This document shows positions 55,109 to 62,739 of a stretch of DNA of 64,000 nucleotides, piece by piece; the first letter of the stretch is position 1; each line of letters opens with the position of its first letter. A program made the position numbers and the translations under genes. The stretch spans positions 310,001 to 374,000 of the forward strand of contig NZ_SPQT01000002.1 of NCBI RefSeq assembly GCF_004571025.1, given 5' to 3'. This stretch comes from Bradyrhizobium niftali (GTDB lineage Bacteria > Pseudomonadota > Alphaproteobacteria > Rhizobiales > Xanthobacteraceae). The notes under the pieces are model-generated. The model saw only the letters and a list, made by a program, of their open reading frames with translations. It did no database searches and had not been told where the DNA came from.

Positions 55109-55852
55109 TCACGCTTGCAGATAACGCTCCTTTAGCGCCGTCCGCTCGGCCGCGCCGAGCTTGAGCCCGTCGCGCAAGTAGGTTTCGACATCGCCATAGT
55201 CGCGGCCGACGGCTTCGAAAGCCGCCGCAAGATACGAAGCCTCGACCGAGCCGATCGCGTCGAGCACGTCGGCGGGAAGGTCGGAGGCGTTTGACGCATC
55301 GCGACGGTAGTGCCGGTTGGTCAGGAGGTAGTCCTCGGCAATGACGTCATCGGAAACGCCGAGCGCATGCAGGATCAGCGCGCTGGCAAAGCCGGTGCGG
55401 TCCTTGCCGGCGGTGCAGTGGATCACGAGCGGGGCGCGGTCTTCCAGCAGATGGCCGAACAGCGCGCGAAAGCTGTGCGTGTTGTGACGGACATAGTTGC
55501 GGTAGGACTCGCGCATGAGCTCCAGTGCGACCGGCGCGGTCAACGTGCCCCGGGCGAGTTCGGCGCGCAGGGCGGCAACAACCGTCGGCTCGATCGGCAG
55601 CGAGTGCACGGTGATCTCGTTCACGACGCAGACACCGGCCGCGCGCTCCTCCAGACCGCGAAAATCGAATGCGCTTCTGACGCCGAGCGCGCGGACGATC
55701 TCGATGTCATCGGCGGTGAGCTGACCGAGATGGTTGGAGCGGAAGATGTGCCGCCAGCGCGTAGTGCGGCCATCGGTGGTCGGATAGCCACCGAGATCGC
55801 GGAAATTGCTGGCGCCTTGCAAGGCGAGGTGACGGGTAGGGGAGTCGGACAT
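55109..55852 (-). CDS. Tyrosine-type (MptpB-like) protein phosphatase
   Basis: A 247-aa phosphatase. The P-loop CX5R signature is HCTAGKDRTGFAS near residue 140. It opens HLALQGASNFRDLGGYPTTDGRTTRWRHIFRSNHL, typical of the bacterial MptpB/LipA-like dual-specificity group that acts on phosphotyrosine and phosphoinositides. GTAGKDR has the extra Asp/Lys seen in that group. It has no signal peptide. The target is unknown. It shares no gap with the convergent SGNH gene. Confidence 0.92.
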   Translation of the reverse strand: MSDSPTRHLALQGASNFRDLGGYPTTDGRTTRWRHIFRSNHLGQLTADDIEIVRALGVRSAFDFRGLEERAAGVCVVNEITVHSLPIEPTVVAALRAELARGTLTAPVALELMRESYRNYVRHNTHSFRALFGHLLEDRAPLVIHCTAGKDRTGFASALILHALGVSDDVIAEDYLLTNRHYRRDASNASDLPADVLDAIGSVEASYLAAAFEAVGRDYGDVETYLRDGLKLGAAERTALKERYLQA

Positions 55853-55900
55853 CGGATATGCTTTTGTTATGTTGCCGGCGGATCATTACAGGGGGCGATC

Positions 55901-56227
55901 ATGAACCGGCACAAGGCCATTGTTTTGGCGATCAGCATGCTGGCGGGCGGACTCTTCGGCATGCGGCAGGCCGGTGCGCAGACGTTCCTGACCTACCGCT
56001 GCGCTGATGGTACGCAGTTCATCGTCGGGTTTTATGACGCCGACAAGCGCGCCTTCCTCCAGATCGACGGCGAACCCGTCACGCTCGCCAGGCGGCTGAC
56101 GGTCTCGGGCGCGCGCTATTCGGGGGCGGGGGTCACGCTGAGGATCGGCAAGACGGGAGCGACCACCGTCAAGCATCTGAAGCGGCCGGTCACGGCCTGC
56201 GCGGTGGTCGAAAAGCCCGGGCTCTAG
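55901..56227 (+). CDS. Exported MliC-like (lysozyme-inhibitor fold) small protein
   Basis: A 108-aa precursor. The signal peptide RHKAIVLAISMLAGGLFGMRQAGAQ is followed by TFLTYRCADGTQFIVGFYDADKRAFLQIDGEPVTLARRLTVSGARYSGAGVTLRIGK and a C-terminal TACAVVEKP. YRCxDG...SGARY is the MliC/PliC pattern, and one Cys pair is present. MliC proteins block C-type lysozyme, but sequence similarity to the inhibitor loop is weak, so inhibition is not certain. ATG 55901 follows GGGGGCGATC. The longer frame from 55310 overlaps the phosphatase antisense and has no signal peptide. Confidence 0.78.
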   Translation: MNRHKAIVLAISMLAGGLFGMRQAGAQTFLTYRCADGTQFIVGFYDADKRAFLQIDGEPVTLARRLTVSGARYSGAGVTLRIGKTGATTVKHLKRPVTACAVVEKPGL

Positions 56228-56246
56228 CCGCGCGGCCATCAAGAAT

Positions 56247-56279
56247 CAAAAAGGGTCGAAACCTCGTTGTTTCGACCCT
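56247..56279 (-). terminator. Rho-independent terminator
   Basis: An 11-bp stem AGGGTCGAAAC/GTTTCGACCCT (56252-56262 and 56269-56279) with six-base loop, followed on the minus strand by TTTTTGATTC. It terminates gstI; on the plus side, CTTC follows and termination of the MliC-like gene would be weaker. Confidence 0.82.
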
Positions 56280-56337
56280 CTTCAAACTGCTGCCGGTCGC
56301 TCCAGGGAGCGTCGCGGGATTGAACCAAACGCGGGCA

Positions 56338-56541
56338 TTAGCGATCCCATTTCGGCTTGTCTTCGTCGACGGCCTCCTGATGGTACCAGCTTCCGCTGCA
56401 AATCGTCTCGTTCACGGGAAGCGAGAGACGGTCGGCAGGAAGGCGGGCCTCACCGTAGCGGCGTCCTCCGAGAGCCGCGCGGCCCCCGGCGGGGAATTGG
56501 TAGATCTTTGCAGATCCCTCACTCAGACCATTGTTCATCAT
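56338..56541 (-). CDS. gstI: GstI / DUF2735 family protein (probable glnII translation inhibitor)
   Basis: A 67-aa protein: GSAKIYQFPAGGRAALGGRR near the N-terminus is the DUF2735 pattern, followed by a basic segment and NETICSGSWYHQEAV. In Rhizobium leguminosarum, GstI is a small protein encoded upstream of and divergent from glnII that represses its translation. Here the gene lies divergent from glnII across 539 bp, consistent with that arrangement. GAGGAG is 8 bases before ATG 56541; a second ATG follows directly. Assignment rests on size, motif and context. Confidence 0.82.
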   Translation of the reverse strand: MMNNGLSEGSAKIYQFPAGGRAALGGRRYGEARLPADRLSLPVNETICSGSWYHQEAVDEDKPKWDR

Positions 56542-56977
56542 TGCGGTATCTCCTCGGGTCGAAGCGCTTGGCCTCCATGGTGCGCCCGACTCGTTCGATT
56601 GTGGTTACTGGAATCCCCATATCGGCCGCGCGCCCCGAAATGCAAAGTGCTGAAAAGGAAATCAGTTTCAGCCCATTTTCTGGGCAGCGTGCTTTCTGCA
56701 TCCTCCAAGGCACCTGCTTGGTGACTAACGCTTGGGCCATTGCGAAGGTTGCTGGCGACTGGGCGAAGACTTTGCGAATATTGCCGGACGTTGATGCGCG
56801 TTTCATCGGCAACCTCCGGCGCAGGTCGGGCTGCTCCAGAATCAGGCGTTTTCCGCGGGATTTTTGCGGTGCAGCTTCACGCAAAGGTGCGCCGCTATGA
56901 CGCACGCCGCTGTGGACGCCCAGCCGGCGGCGGGGAGAGCCCGGCGGCAGGGGAAAACCTTCCGTAGTGCGGCCTTT
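56542..56977. other. gstI-glnII control region
   Basis: 436 bp of intergenic sequence belong to the divergent nitrogen-control unit. No good frame was accepted. Near 56866-56892 TTGCGGTGCA and AAAGGTGCGC are spaced about one turn of a helix apart and could be NtrC half-sites some 100 bp before the sigma-54 promoter, but the match to the GCAC-N-GTGC consensus is weak. The upstream part holds gstI regulation. Confidence 0.35.
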
Positions 56978-56994
56978 TGGCACGTTAAATGCTT
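56978..56994 (+). promoter_or_regulatory. Sigma-54 (-24/-12) promoter of glnII
   Basis: TGGCACGTTAAATGCTT has the GG at 56979-56980 and GC at 56991-56992, exactly ten bases between, as in TGGCAC-N5-TTGC. Transcription would begin near 57004, giving a leader of about 77 bases. In rhizobia glnII is known to be activated by NtrC with RpoN. Confidence 0.82.
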
Positions 56995-57080
56995 GTAAGC
57001 GGTCGGCCGATGGTGGCCGGGTACAAACGTGCGGGGGCCCCAGGGCCCCCAACCTTTCGCATCATCTACAGAGAGGCTCA

Positions 57081-58115
57081 ATGACCAAGTACAAGCTCGA
57101 GTACATCTGGCTCGACGGATATACGCCGACTCCGAACTTGCGCGGCAAAACTCAGATCAAGGAATTCGCGTCGTTCCCGACGCTCGAGCAGCTTCCGCTC
57201 TGGGGCTTCGATGGCTCCTCCACCCAGCAGGCCGAGGGCCACAGCTCCGATTGCGTGCTGAAGCCGGTCGCCGTCTTCCCGGACGCTGCCCGCACCAACG
57301 GCGTGCTCGTGATGTGCGAAGTCATGATGCCCGATGGCAAGACCCCGCACGCCTCCAACAAGCGCGCCACCATTCTCGACGATGCCGGCGCCTGGTTCGG
57401 CTTCGAGCAGGAATACTTCTTCTACAAGGACGGCCGTCCGCTCGGCTTCCCGGCTTCGGGTTATCCGGCGCCGCAGGGCCCGTACTACACCGGCGTCGGC
57501 TTCTCGAACGTCGGCGACGTCGCCCGCAAGATCGTCGAAGAGCATCTCGACCTCTGCCTCGCGGCCGGCATCAACCATGAAGGCATCAACGCGGAAGTCG
57601 CGAAGGGCCAGTGGGAATTCCAGATCTTCGGCAAGGGCTCCAAGAAGGCCGCTGACGAAATGTGGATGGCCCGCTACCTGATGCTGCGCCTGACCGAGAA
57701 GTACGGCATCGACATCGAGTTCCACTGCAAGCCGCTCGGCGACACCGACTGGAACGGCTCCGGCATGCACGCCAACTTCTCGACCGAGTACATGCGCACG
57801 GTCGGCGGCAAGGAGTACTTCGAGGCTCTGATGGCCGCGTTCGACAAGAACCTGATGGACCACATCGCCGTCTACGGCCCGGACAACGACAAGCGTCTGA
57901 CCGGCAAGCACGAGACCGCGCCGTGGAACAAGTTCAGCTACGGCGTGGCCGACCGCGGCGCTTCGATCCGCGTGCCGCACTCCTTCGTCAACAACGGCTA
58001 CAAGGGCTATCTGGAAGACCGTCGCCCGAACTCGCAGGGCGACCCATACCAGATCGCTTCGCAGATCCTGAAGACGATCGCGTCCGTGCCGGCCGAGAAG
58101 AAGGCGGTCGCCTAA
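57081..58115 (+). CDS. glnII: Glutamine synthetase II (eukaryote-type)
   Basis: A 344-aa GSII that makes glutamine from glutamate, ammonia and ATP. The signature begins EYIWLDGYTPTPNLRGKTQ, followed by PLWGFDGSSTQQAEGHSSDCVLKP, the metal-binding EQEYFFYKDGRP, the GINAEVAKGQWEFQI motif, WNGSGMHANFST near 223, and the C-terminal RVPHSF and EDRRPNSQGDPY segments. GS-II lacks the adenylylation Tyr of GSI. GAGAGG precedes ATG 57081. Expressed from the sigma-54 promoter; GstI is a probable translational repressor. A terminator follows. Confidence 0.98.
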   Translation: MTKYKLEYIWLDGYTPTPNLRGKTQIKEFASFPTLEQLPLWGFDGSSTQQAEGHSSDCVLKPVAVFPDAARTNGVLVMCEVMMPDGKTPHASNKRATILDDAGAWFGFEQEYFFYKDGRPLGFPASGYPAPQGPYYTGVGFSNVGDVARKIVEEHLDLCLAAGINHEGINAEVAKGQWEFQIFGKGSKKAADEMWMARYLMLRLTEKYGIDIEFHCKPLGDTDWNGSGMHANFSTEYMRTVGGKEYFEALMAAFDKNLMDHIAVYGPDNDKRLTGKHETAPWNKFSYGVADRGASIRVPHSFVNNGYKGYLEDRRPNSQGDPYQIASQILKTIASVPAEKKAVA

Positions 58116-58159
58116 GATCCTCCCGGCCCGGGCGGGGGGGCTGGCCCGGGTTGGCTTTC

Positions 58160-58196
58160 AATCCGCCGGAGCTGAAAGGCTCCGGCGGATTTTTTG
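58160..58196 (+). terminator. Rho-independent terminator after glnII
   Basis: A 13-bp stem AATCCGCCGGAGC/GCTCCGGCGGATT with loop TGAAAG (58160-58191) is followed by TTTTGCATTTT. Confidence 0.9.
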
Positions 58197-58311
58197 CATT
58201 TTGATGACGGGCGTTCCTGTGGCCTGTCGACCCCGATGGCGTGAAACTTGTCCATCGCCATCGAAAGCGGGATAGAGTGTCACTGGATGCGCGCAGGGCC
58301 GGGGACGGCTG

Positions 58312-59013
58312 GTGTTTGAGGGTTTCTACAAGGTGCGGTTTCAGCTCGGCGACGCCGTTGGCCGGAGCGTGATGCATGCCGGCAATGGCAAGATGCTTGG
58401 CGGCAATTCGGCCTTCGCGCATATCGGCACCTACGAGAAGACCGACGACGGCGTCGACATCGTCATCAAGACCGTCCGCCACAACCCCGATCCGAACTAC
58501 CGCGCCATGGCCGGCACCGATGATGCGACCTTGCTGGCGAAAGGCTGGGCCGACGGCGATCTCTATCGCTTCAAGGGCGAGCTGAAGGAGCTGCCCGGCG
58601 TTCCCTTTCAGTCGGTGATGACGCCGATCACCGAGGACGAGGTGCCGATCGCCGGCGGCGTTGGCGAGGGCGGTATTGGCGATGGCCTCTATTCGATCCA
58701 CCTGCGCATGCTCGACGGCGTTGACGGCGGCCTCACCGGCGTGATGCTGCTCAACCAGGGCCGCATTCTCGGCGGCGATGCCTCGTTCTACTATCTCGGC
58801 AGCTACACCGCCACGAACGGCCGCTGGAAGGGCCAGATCCTCAATCAGGAGCACACGCCGGCCAAGGACGATCCGATCTTCGGCGGCCACGAGGTCGGCA
58901 TTGGCTTCTCCGGCAGCTACGACGCGGAGCAGGCGGTGCTGGAGGCAACGGCGCTTGCCGGCAAGCGCAGCCTGCGCCTGACCGCCGCGCTCAAGCTGAT
59001 GCACCGCGCCTGA
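58312..59013 (+). CDS. Two-domain GrlR-like protein
   Basis: A 233-residue protein. The N-terminal half (about 1-115) opens FEGFYKVRFQLGDAVGRSV and has KMLGGNSAFAHIGTYE; it resembles a barrel of the same kind. The C-terminal half (120-233) carries IGDGLYSIHLRMLDGV, GRILGGDASFYYLGSYTATNGRWKG, NQEHTPAKDDPIFGG and ALAGKRSLRLTAALKLMHRA. GrlR family proteins in enterobacteria repress type III secretion by binding GrlA; no such partner is nearby here. Start GTG 58312. It lies 116 bp after the glnII terminator and 18 bp before the ModA-like gene. Confidence 0.82.
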   Translation: MFEGFYKVRFQLGDAVGRSVMHAGNGKMLGGNSAFAHIGTYEKTDDGVDIVIKTVRHNPDPNYRAMAGTDDATLLAKGWADGDLYRFKGELKELPGVPFQSVMTPITEDEVPIAGGVGEGGIGDGLYSIHLRMLDGVDGGLTGVMLLNQGRILGGDASFYYLGSYTATNGRWKGQILNQEHTPAKDDPIFGGHEVGIGFSGSYDAEQAVLEATALAGKRSLRLTAALKLMHRA

Positions 59014-59031
59014 TCTCATCCGGGAATACAC

Positions 59032-59718
59032 ATGGAAAAGTCCATCCGCATGCTTTCGACGCTCGGCCTGATGGGCGCGATGCGCAGCCTGTCGTCCGCC
59101 TTCGAGACCGCCAGCGGCATCCACGTCGATGCCGACTTCGCGCCGACCCTGGCGCTGCTCAAGCGGCTGCGCGACGGCGAGGCCGCCGATCTCGCTATCC
59201 TCACGCGCGAGGGGCTCGATGAGGTGATCGGCGAGGGCCGTGTGATCGCCGAGAGCGCAGCCGATCTCGCGCGCTCCTTCGTCGGCATTGCCGTGCTTGC
59301 GGGGCAGGCGCATCCCGACATCGCGACCGAAGCCGCGCTGCGCAAGACGCTGCTTGCGGCGCGGTCCGTCGCCTATTCGCGGCTGGGCGCGAGCGGCGTG
59401 TACTTCGCCCAGCTGATCGTGCGGATGGGGATCGCCGCCGAGGTCAACGCCAAGGCCACCATCGTCGAACAGGGCTTTACCGCCGAGCGACTCGTCAGCG
59501 GCGAGGCGGATCTGGCCGTGCAGCAGATCAGCGAGCTGAAGCAGGTCGACGGCATCGAAGTGATCGGGCCGGTCCCGCACGATTTGCAGACACCGGCCGT
59601 GTTCTCCGCCGGCCGCATGGCGAACGCGAAACATGCCGAAGCCGCGGACCGGTTGCTGCGCTACCTCGCATCGCCGGAGGTCGTGCCCGTTCTGCGTCAA
59701 TCGGGACTCGAGCCTTGA
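59032..59718 (+). CDS. Signal-less ModA-type substrate-binding-fold protein
   Basis: A 228-aa protein with the type-2 periplasmic binding fold of molybdate/solute binders: SIRMLSTLGLMGAMRSLSSAFETASGIHVDADFAPTLALLKRLRDGEAADLAILTREGLDEVI at the N-terminus and EQGFTAERLVSGEADLAVQQISELKQVDGIEVIGPVP in the second lobe. The fold starts within four residues of ATG 59032, so there is no signal peptide, unlike true transport receptors. It may act in the cytoplasm as a sensor or enzyme. It is likely in one transcript with the GrlR-like gene before it and the Sel1 gene after. Confidence 0.85.
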   Translation: MEKSIRMLSTLGLMGAMRSLSSAFETASGIHVDADFAPTLALLKRLRDGEAADLAILTREGLDEVIGEGRVIAESAADLARSFVGIAVLAGQAHPDIATEAALRKTLLAARSVAYSRLGASGVYFAQLIVRMGIAAEVNAKATIVEQGFTAERLVSGEADLAVQQISELKQVDGIEVIGPVPHDLQTPAVFSAGRMANAKHAEAADRLLRYLASPEVVPVLRQSGLEP

Positions 59719-59750
59719 ATTTGCCGGAGCCGGGACGCAACGTGGTGTCC

Positions 59751-60572
59751 ATGCGGACCTATCTTCTTGCCATTCTCCTCGCGCTCGCCGCGCCCCTCGC
59801 GGCGCATGCGCAATCGGCCGACCTCGTCCTGTGCGACCGGGTTGCGGCTGATCCCAGCGATCCCGACAAGCCGGCTGACGTGAAGGGCGTGGCGGAGATC
59901 GCGGCCTCCGACGTCGCGACCGCCATCAGGTTCTGCAAGCAGGCCGCGCCATCTTCGCGGCGTGCGATGTTCGCGCTCGGCCGCGCCTATGCCGCCAACC
60001 GGCAAACGGCGGAGGCGATCGCTGCCTGGCGGAAGGCTGCGGATAAGGGATCGAGCGCGGCCATGGTCGAGCTCGGCGTGCTCTACGGCACCGGCGCCGG
60101 CGTCGCAAAGGACGAAGCGCAGGCGCGCAAATTGTTCGAGAAGGCGGCGCAGGCCGGCAATCCCCGCGGCGTCAGCAATCTTGCCGCGCTCGGCGGCGCC
60201 GGCGGTGGCGCGCCCGCCGATCCCGCGCAGGCGCGCGCGCTGCTGGGCAAGGCCGCCGAGACCAACGCGGAGGCGCAGTACCAGCTCGGCCTGATGCTCT
60301 CCGAAGGCACGGGCGGCGCACAGGACGACGTCGCTGCGCGCGCGCTGTTCGAGAAGGCGGCCGCGCAAAACCATCCCGGCGCGCTGGAGCGGATGGGCGC
60401 CTTCGCACAGGAAGGCCGCGGCGGCGCGAAGGACAAGGATGCCGCGAAAGCCTATTACGAGCGCGCCGCAGCGCTTGGCGACGAAGACGCCAAGAAGGCA
60501 TTGGAGCGGCTGCGCTGCCCCTACGCGATCAAGGACAAGCAGGGCAAGCTCGTCACCACGCTGTGCTTCTAG
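59751..60572 (+). CDS. Exported Sel1/TPR-like repeat protein
   Basis: A 273-aa precursor from ATG 59751. Signal MRTYLLAILLALAAPLAAHAQ; then Sel1-like repeats of about 36 residues, seen as AMVELGVLYGTGAGVAKDEAQARKLFEKAAQAGNPRGVSNL, AQYQLGLMLSEGTGGAQDDVAARALFEKAAAQNHPGALERMGAFAQEGRGGAKDKDAAKAYYERAA, and a degenerate first copy near residue 70. Sel1 repeats mediate protein binding in the periplasm. A C-terminal pair of Cys occurs in LRCPYAIKDKQGKLVTTLCF. The frame opens 12 codons earlier, without an SD. Confidence 0.88.
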   Translation: MRTYLLAILLALAAPLAAHAQSADLVLCDRVAADPSDPDKPADVKGVAEIAASDVATAIRFCKQAAPSSRRAMFALGRAYAANRQTAEAIAAWRKAADKGSSAAMVELGVLYGTGAGVAKDEAQARKLFEKAAQAGNPRGVSNLAALGGAGGGAPADPAQARALLGKAAETNAEAQYQLGLMLSEGTGGAQDDVAARALFEKAAAQNHPGALERMGAFAQEGRGGAKDKDAAKAYYERAAALGDEDAKKALERLRCPYAIKDKQGKLVTTLCF

Positions 60573-60573
60573 C

Positions 60574-61032
60574 TCACTTGTAATAGTAGGCGACGTTGTT
60601 GCGGGCGTCGCGATAGGTCGTCTCGAGAAAATCAGGATACTGCGCCGCCGCTCGCGCCACGGCGCGCACGACGCAGGCCCAGAAATCCCCATCCCAGCTG
60701 AAATGGGTGAAGGTCGCGTCCTCGAATTTGACCGCGGTGATGATGGCCTGCCTGATCGCGGCGTCATCGGCGCGCGGATGGGCGCGCTTGAGGTAGCCGA
60801 ACATCGGCCCTTCATGGGCATGGTCGCGATCCCAGCGGTATTTCGCGCTGATCTGCTCCGGCGTGAGGGTGCGATTGATGCGGACCTCTTCGGCGGTCGG
60901 GCGCCCTTCGATCGAATCCAGGCGGTAACGCCAGCGCCAGAGTTCGAACGCGGCATCGAGCAGCGGTTGTTTCGCCGCGCTGGCGATGAATTCCGCGATC
61001 TGATCTTCGGGTGATAGCCCTGTCTGCTTCAT
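60574..61032 (-). CDS. Hypothetical soluble protein
   Basis: A 152-aa protein of unknown family, from ATG 61032: DQIAEFIASAAKQPLLDAAFELWRWRYRLDSIEGRP, an Arg/Trp-rich middle, HEGPMFGYLKRAHPRADDAAIRQAI, then FTHFSWDGDFWACVVRAVARAAAQYPDFLETTYRDARNNVAYYYK. It is helical and Trp-rich, with no signal or membrane segment. It lies tail-to-tail with the Sel1 gene (1 bp between stop codons). The frame is open up to 61110, but the extension is Pro/Arg-rich. Confidence 0.75.
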   Translation of the reverse strand: MKQTGLSPEDQIAEFIASAAKQPLLDAAFELWRWRYRLDSIEGRPTAEEVRINRTLTPEQISAKYRWDRDHAHEGPMFGYLKRAHPRADDAAIRQAIITAVKFEDATFTHFSWDGDFWACVVRAVARAAAQYPDFLETTYRDARNNVAYYYK

Positions 61033-61125
61033 GCCCCTTCGTCGCGTGCTTGCGGGGGCGGGTTCAAGGGAAGGAACCAGCTCCGGCAAGCGCTGTTGAG
61101 ATGACAACAAGCGGGAGGCCCGATC

Positions 61126-61275
61126 ATGATCCGCAAACTGGCATCCGGCGAGTATCGCCTTTACTCACGCAAGGTGAATCCGAAGACCGGCAAGCGTCGC
61201 AACCTCGGCACCTTCAAGAGCCGCGCGGCGGCCGAGAAGCACGAGCGCGAAGTGCAGTATTTCAAGCGTCACTAG
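61126..61275 (+). CDS. Small basic protein (49 aa)
   Basis: ATG 61126 is preceded by GCGGGAGG. The protein MIRKLASGEYRLYSRKVNPKTGKRRNLGTFKSRAAAEKHEREVQYFKRH is highly basic (about one third Lys/Arg/His). The arrangement KTGKRRNLGTFKSRAAAEKHER is like an AP2/integrase-type DNA-binding arm-domain strand, giving a possible nucleic-acid role. It is found widely in rhizobia by recollection; no experimental function is known to me. It is divergent from the hypothetical gene before it. Confidence 0.82.
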   Translation: MIRKLASGEYRLYSRKVNPKTGKRRNLGTFKSRAAAEKHEREVQYFKRH

Positions 61276-61542
61276 CGCGTGGCGAGGGGGCCGTGACCAC
61301 GCAAGACAAAAAAGTCGAAGAACAACCCCATGCACAGTAGCCGGGGCGCTGAAATCACAACGAAATCATGGATTGCGGATTTGGCGAAATTCGTTTGACC
61401 CGTCGGGCAAAACAGGGGCATGATGGCATCATGCAGCGAAAGGTCCGGCGAGCGGCGCCTGCGCGAAAAAGCCGGATGGAACCGATGCGGCGGCAGTGCT
61501 AGGTAGCCTGCGATTCTTTTCCGATTTCGCGGGTTCAAGGCG
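61276..61542. other. Intergenic region with possible repeat remnant
   Basis: 267 bp precede the second two-domain GrlR-like gene. GCGAAATTCGTTTGACCCGT and CGGGCAAAACAGG (around 61383-61416) recall a dispersed Bradyrhizobium sequence. GATGGCATCATGC follows. The reverse-strand frame across 61272-61550 looks spurious. Low confidence on the repeat identity. Confidence 0.3.
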
Positions 61543-62247
61543 TTGCTCAACGGTCTCTACAAGGTTGAATACGGCGTTGGCGGCGCGTTCGGCCGCAGCA
61601 TCATGTGCATGCACAATGGCAAGATGCTGGGGGGCAATTCCGCTTTCGCGCATCTCGGGACCTATGAGGTCAGGGACGGCGCGATCGAGGCCAATGTCAT
61701 CACCGAGCGCCACAACGAGGATCCCAATTACAAGCCGCTGATGGGCACCGACGTCGCCGCGATCAGGGTGCGCGGCCGGACGGAGGGATCGACGATCCTG
61801 TTCGAGGGCAAGGCCGATCCGGTGCCGGGCAGCGTGTTCTGGGCCAACCTCGCGCCGCTCGACGACGAGGCGCTGCCGCCGCGCGGCACGGTCGGTCCCG
61901 ACGGTATCGTCAACGGGCTGTACTCAATCCACATCCGCGCGCTCGACGGGATCGATGCCGGGCTGTCCGGCGTGATGCTGCTGATGGACGGCCGCATCCT
62001 CGGCGGCGATGCGTTCTTCTACTATCTCGGCTCCTATTCCTCGGCGGATGGCCGCTGGAAGGGCGAGATGCTGAACCAGGAGCACACGCCGGCGAAGGAC
62101 GAAAATCCCGTCTTCGGCGGCTATGAGGTCGGGATCGGCTTCTCCGGAACCTGCACGGCCGATAGCGGCGAGCTCGAGGGCATTGCGCTCGCCGGCAAGC
62201 GCAGCCTGCGCCTTGCGGCCTCGCTCAAGCTGATGCGAAGGGCGTAG
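61543..62247 (+). CDS. Two-domain GrlR-like protein, paralog of 58312
   Basis: A 234-aa paralog starting at TTG 61543 (LNGLYKVEYGVGGAFGRSI). The N-domain has KMLGGNSAFAHLGTYEVRDG; the C-domain has VNGLYSIHIRALDGIDAG, GVMLLMDGRILGGDAFFYYLGSYSSADGRWKG, NQEHTPAKDENPVFGGYEVGIGFSG and ALAGKRSLRLAASLKLMRRA. It is very close to the 58312 protein throughout, in both domains, so the pair arose by whole-gene duplication. Its neighbours give no partner. The start codon is unusual; no ATG lies at the conserved N-terminus. Confidence 0.82.
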   Translation: MLNGLYKVEYGVGGAFGRSIMCMHNGKMLGGNSAFAHLGTYEVRDGAIEANVITERHNEDPNYKPLMGTDVAAIRVRGRTEGSTILFEGKADPVPGSVFWANLAPLDDEALPPRGTVGPDGIVNGLYSIHIRALDGIDAGLSGVMLLMDGRILGGDAFFYYLGSYSSADGRWKGEMLNQEHTPAKDENPVFGGYEVGIGFSGTCTADSGELEGIALAGKRSLRLAASLKLMRRA

Positions 62248-62487
62248 GGCGGATACTCATCGAAACTGCGTCCGCTGCCCTGAAAAGCGGACATCGAAGG
62301 TGTTCTGGATCAACGGCGTCCTCGGGCCAGCAGGGGGTGGGCTGCCGCCAGGTCGCGCCTGCTTGCGCGCGTTAGCAGCGCAATTTTCGTCCGCTGGTTG
62401 CATAGGTGATGATTCTGATATAAGTTTTAGACTGATTTTGAGCTTTTGCTTTTTTTGCCTGTCAATTTTACTTACCGGATATCGGTA

Positions 62488-62730
62488 ATGAATTACCAGA
62501 ACGTCGACAGAATTGCTGTCGGTATGCGTTTCAGGATGAGCGAGCTTGGTGCCGCTCGATGCCCAGAAATTGCCGACCGGAGTGGTATCGTCATTGACGT
62601 GAGCCGTCGCACTACGGGCATCACCGTGCTGTTCGATGGCGCCCGAAGACCAACGTGCCTGCACCGGGACTTTATATCGCCCATCTCGGATGGGGAGGTC
62701 ACCGCACCTTCTATCGCTTCAGACGAATGA
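62488..62730 (+). CDS. Hypothetical small protein
   Basis: An 80-aa protein from ATG 62488 (NYQNVDRIAVGMRFRMSELGAARCPEIADRSGIVIDVSRRTTGITVLFDGARRPTCLHRDFISPI). The alternating strands and small size suggest an SH3/KOW-like beta fold, but there is no family assignment. It sits after an AT-rich leader (62390-62487) quite unlike its surroundings and 9 bases before the next gene, so it was probably acquired with it. Confidence 0.65.
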   Translation: MNYQNVDRIAVGMRFRMSELGAARCPEIADRSGIVIDVSRRTTGITVLFDGARRPTCLHRDFISPISDGEVTAPSIASDE

Positions 62731-62739
62731 GGGTCCGCG

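Noticed and set aside
56519..57052. A 177-residue minus-strand frame covering the gstI-glnII gap
   Set aside because: It overlaps the sigma-54 promoter and the gstI start in another frame, has no SD and mixed codon use.
62257..62664. A 135-residue minus-strand frame
   Set aside because: It spans the AT-rich leader and the small plus-strand gene with no ribosome site and no family features.
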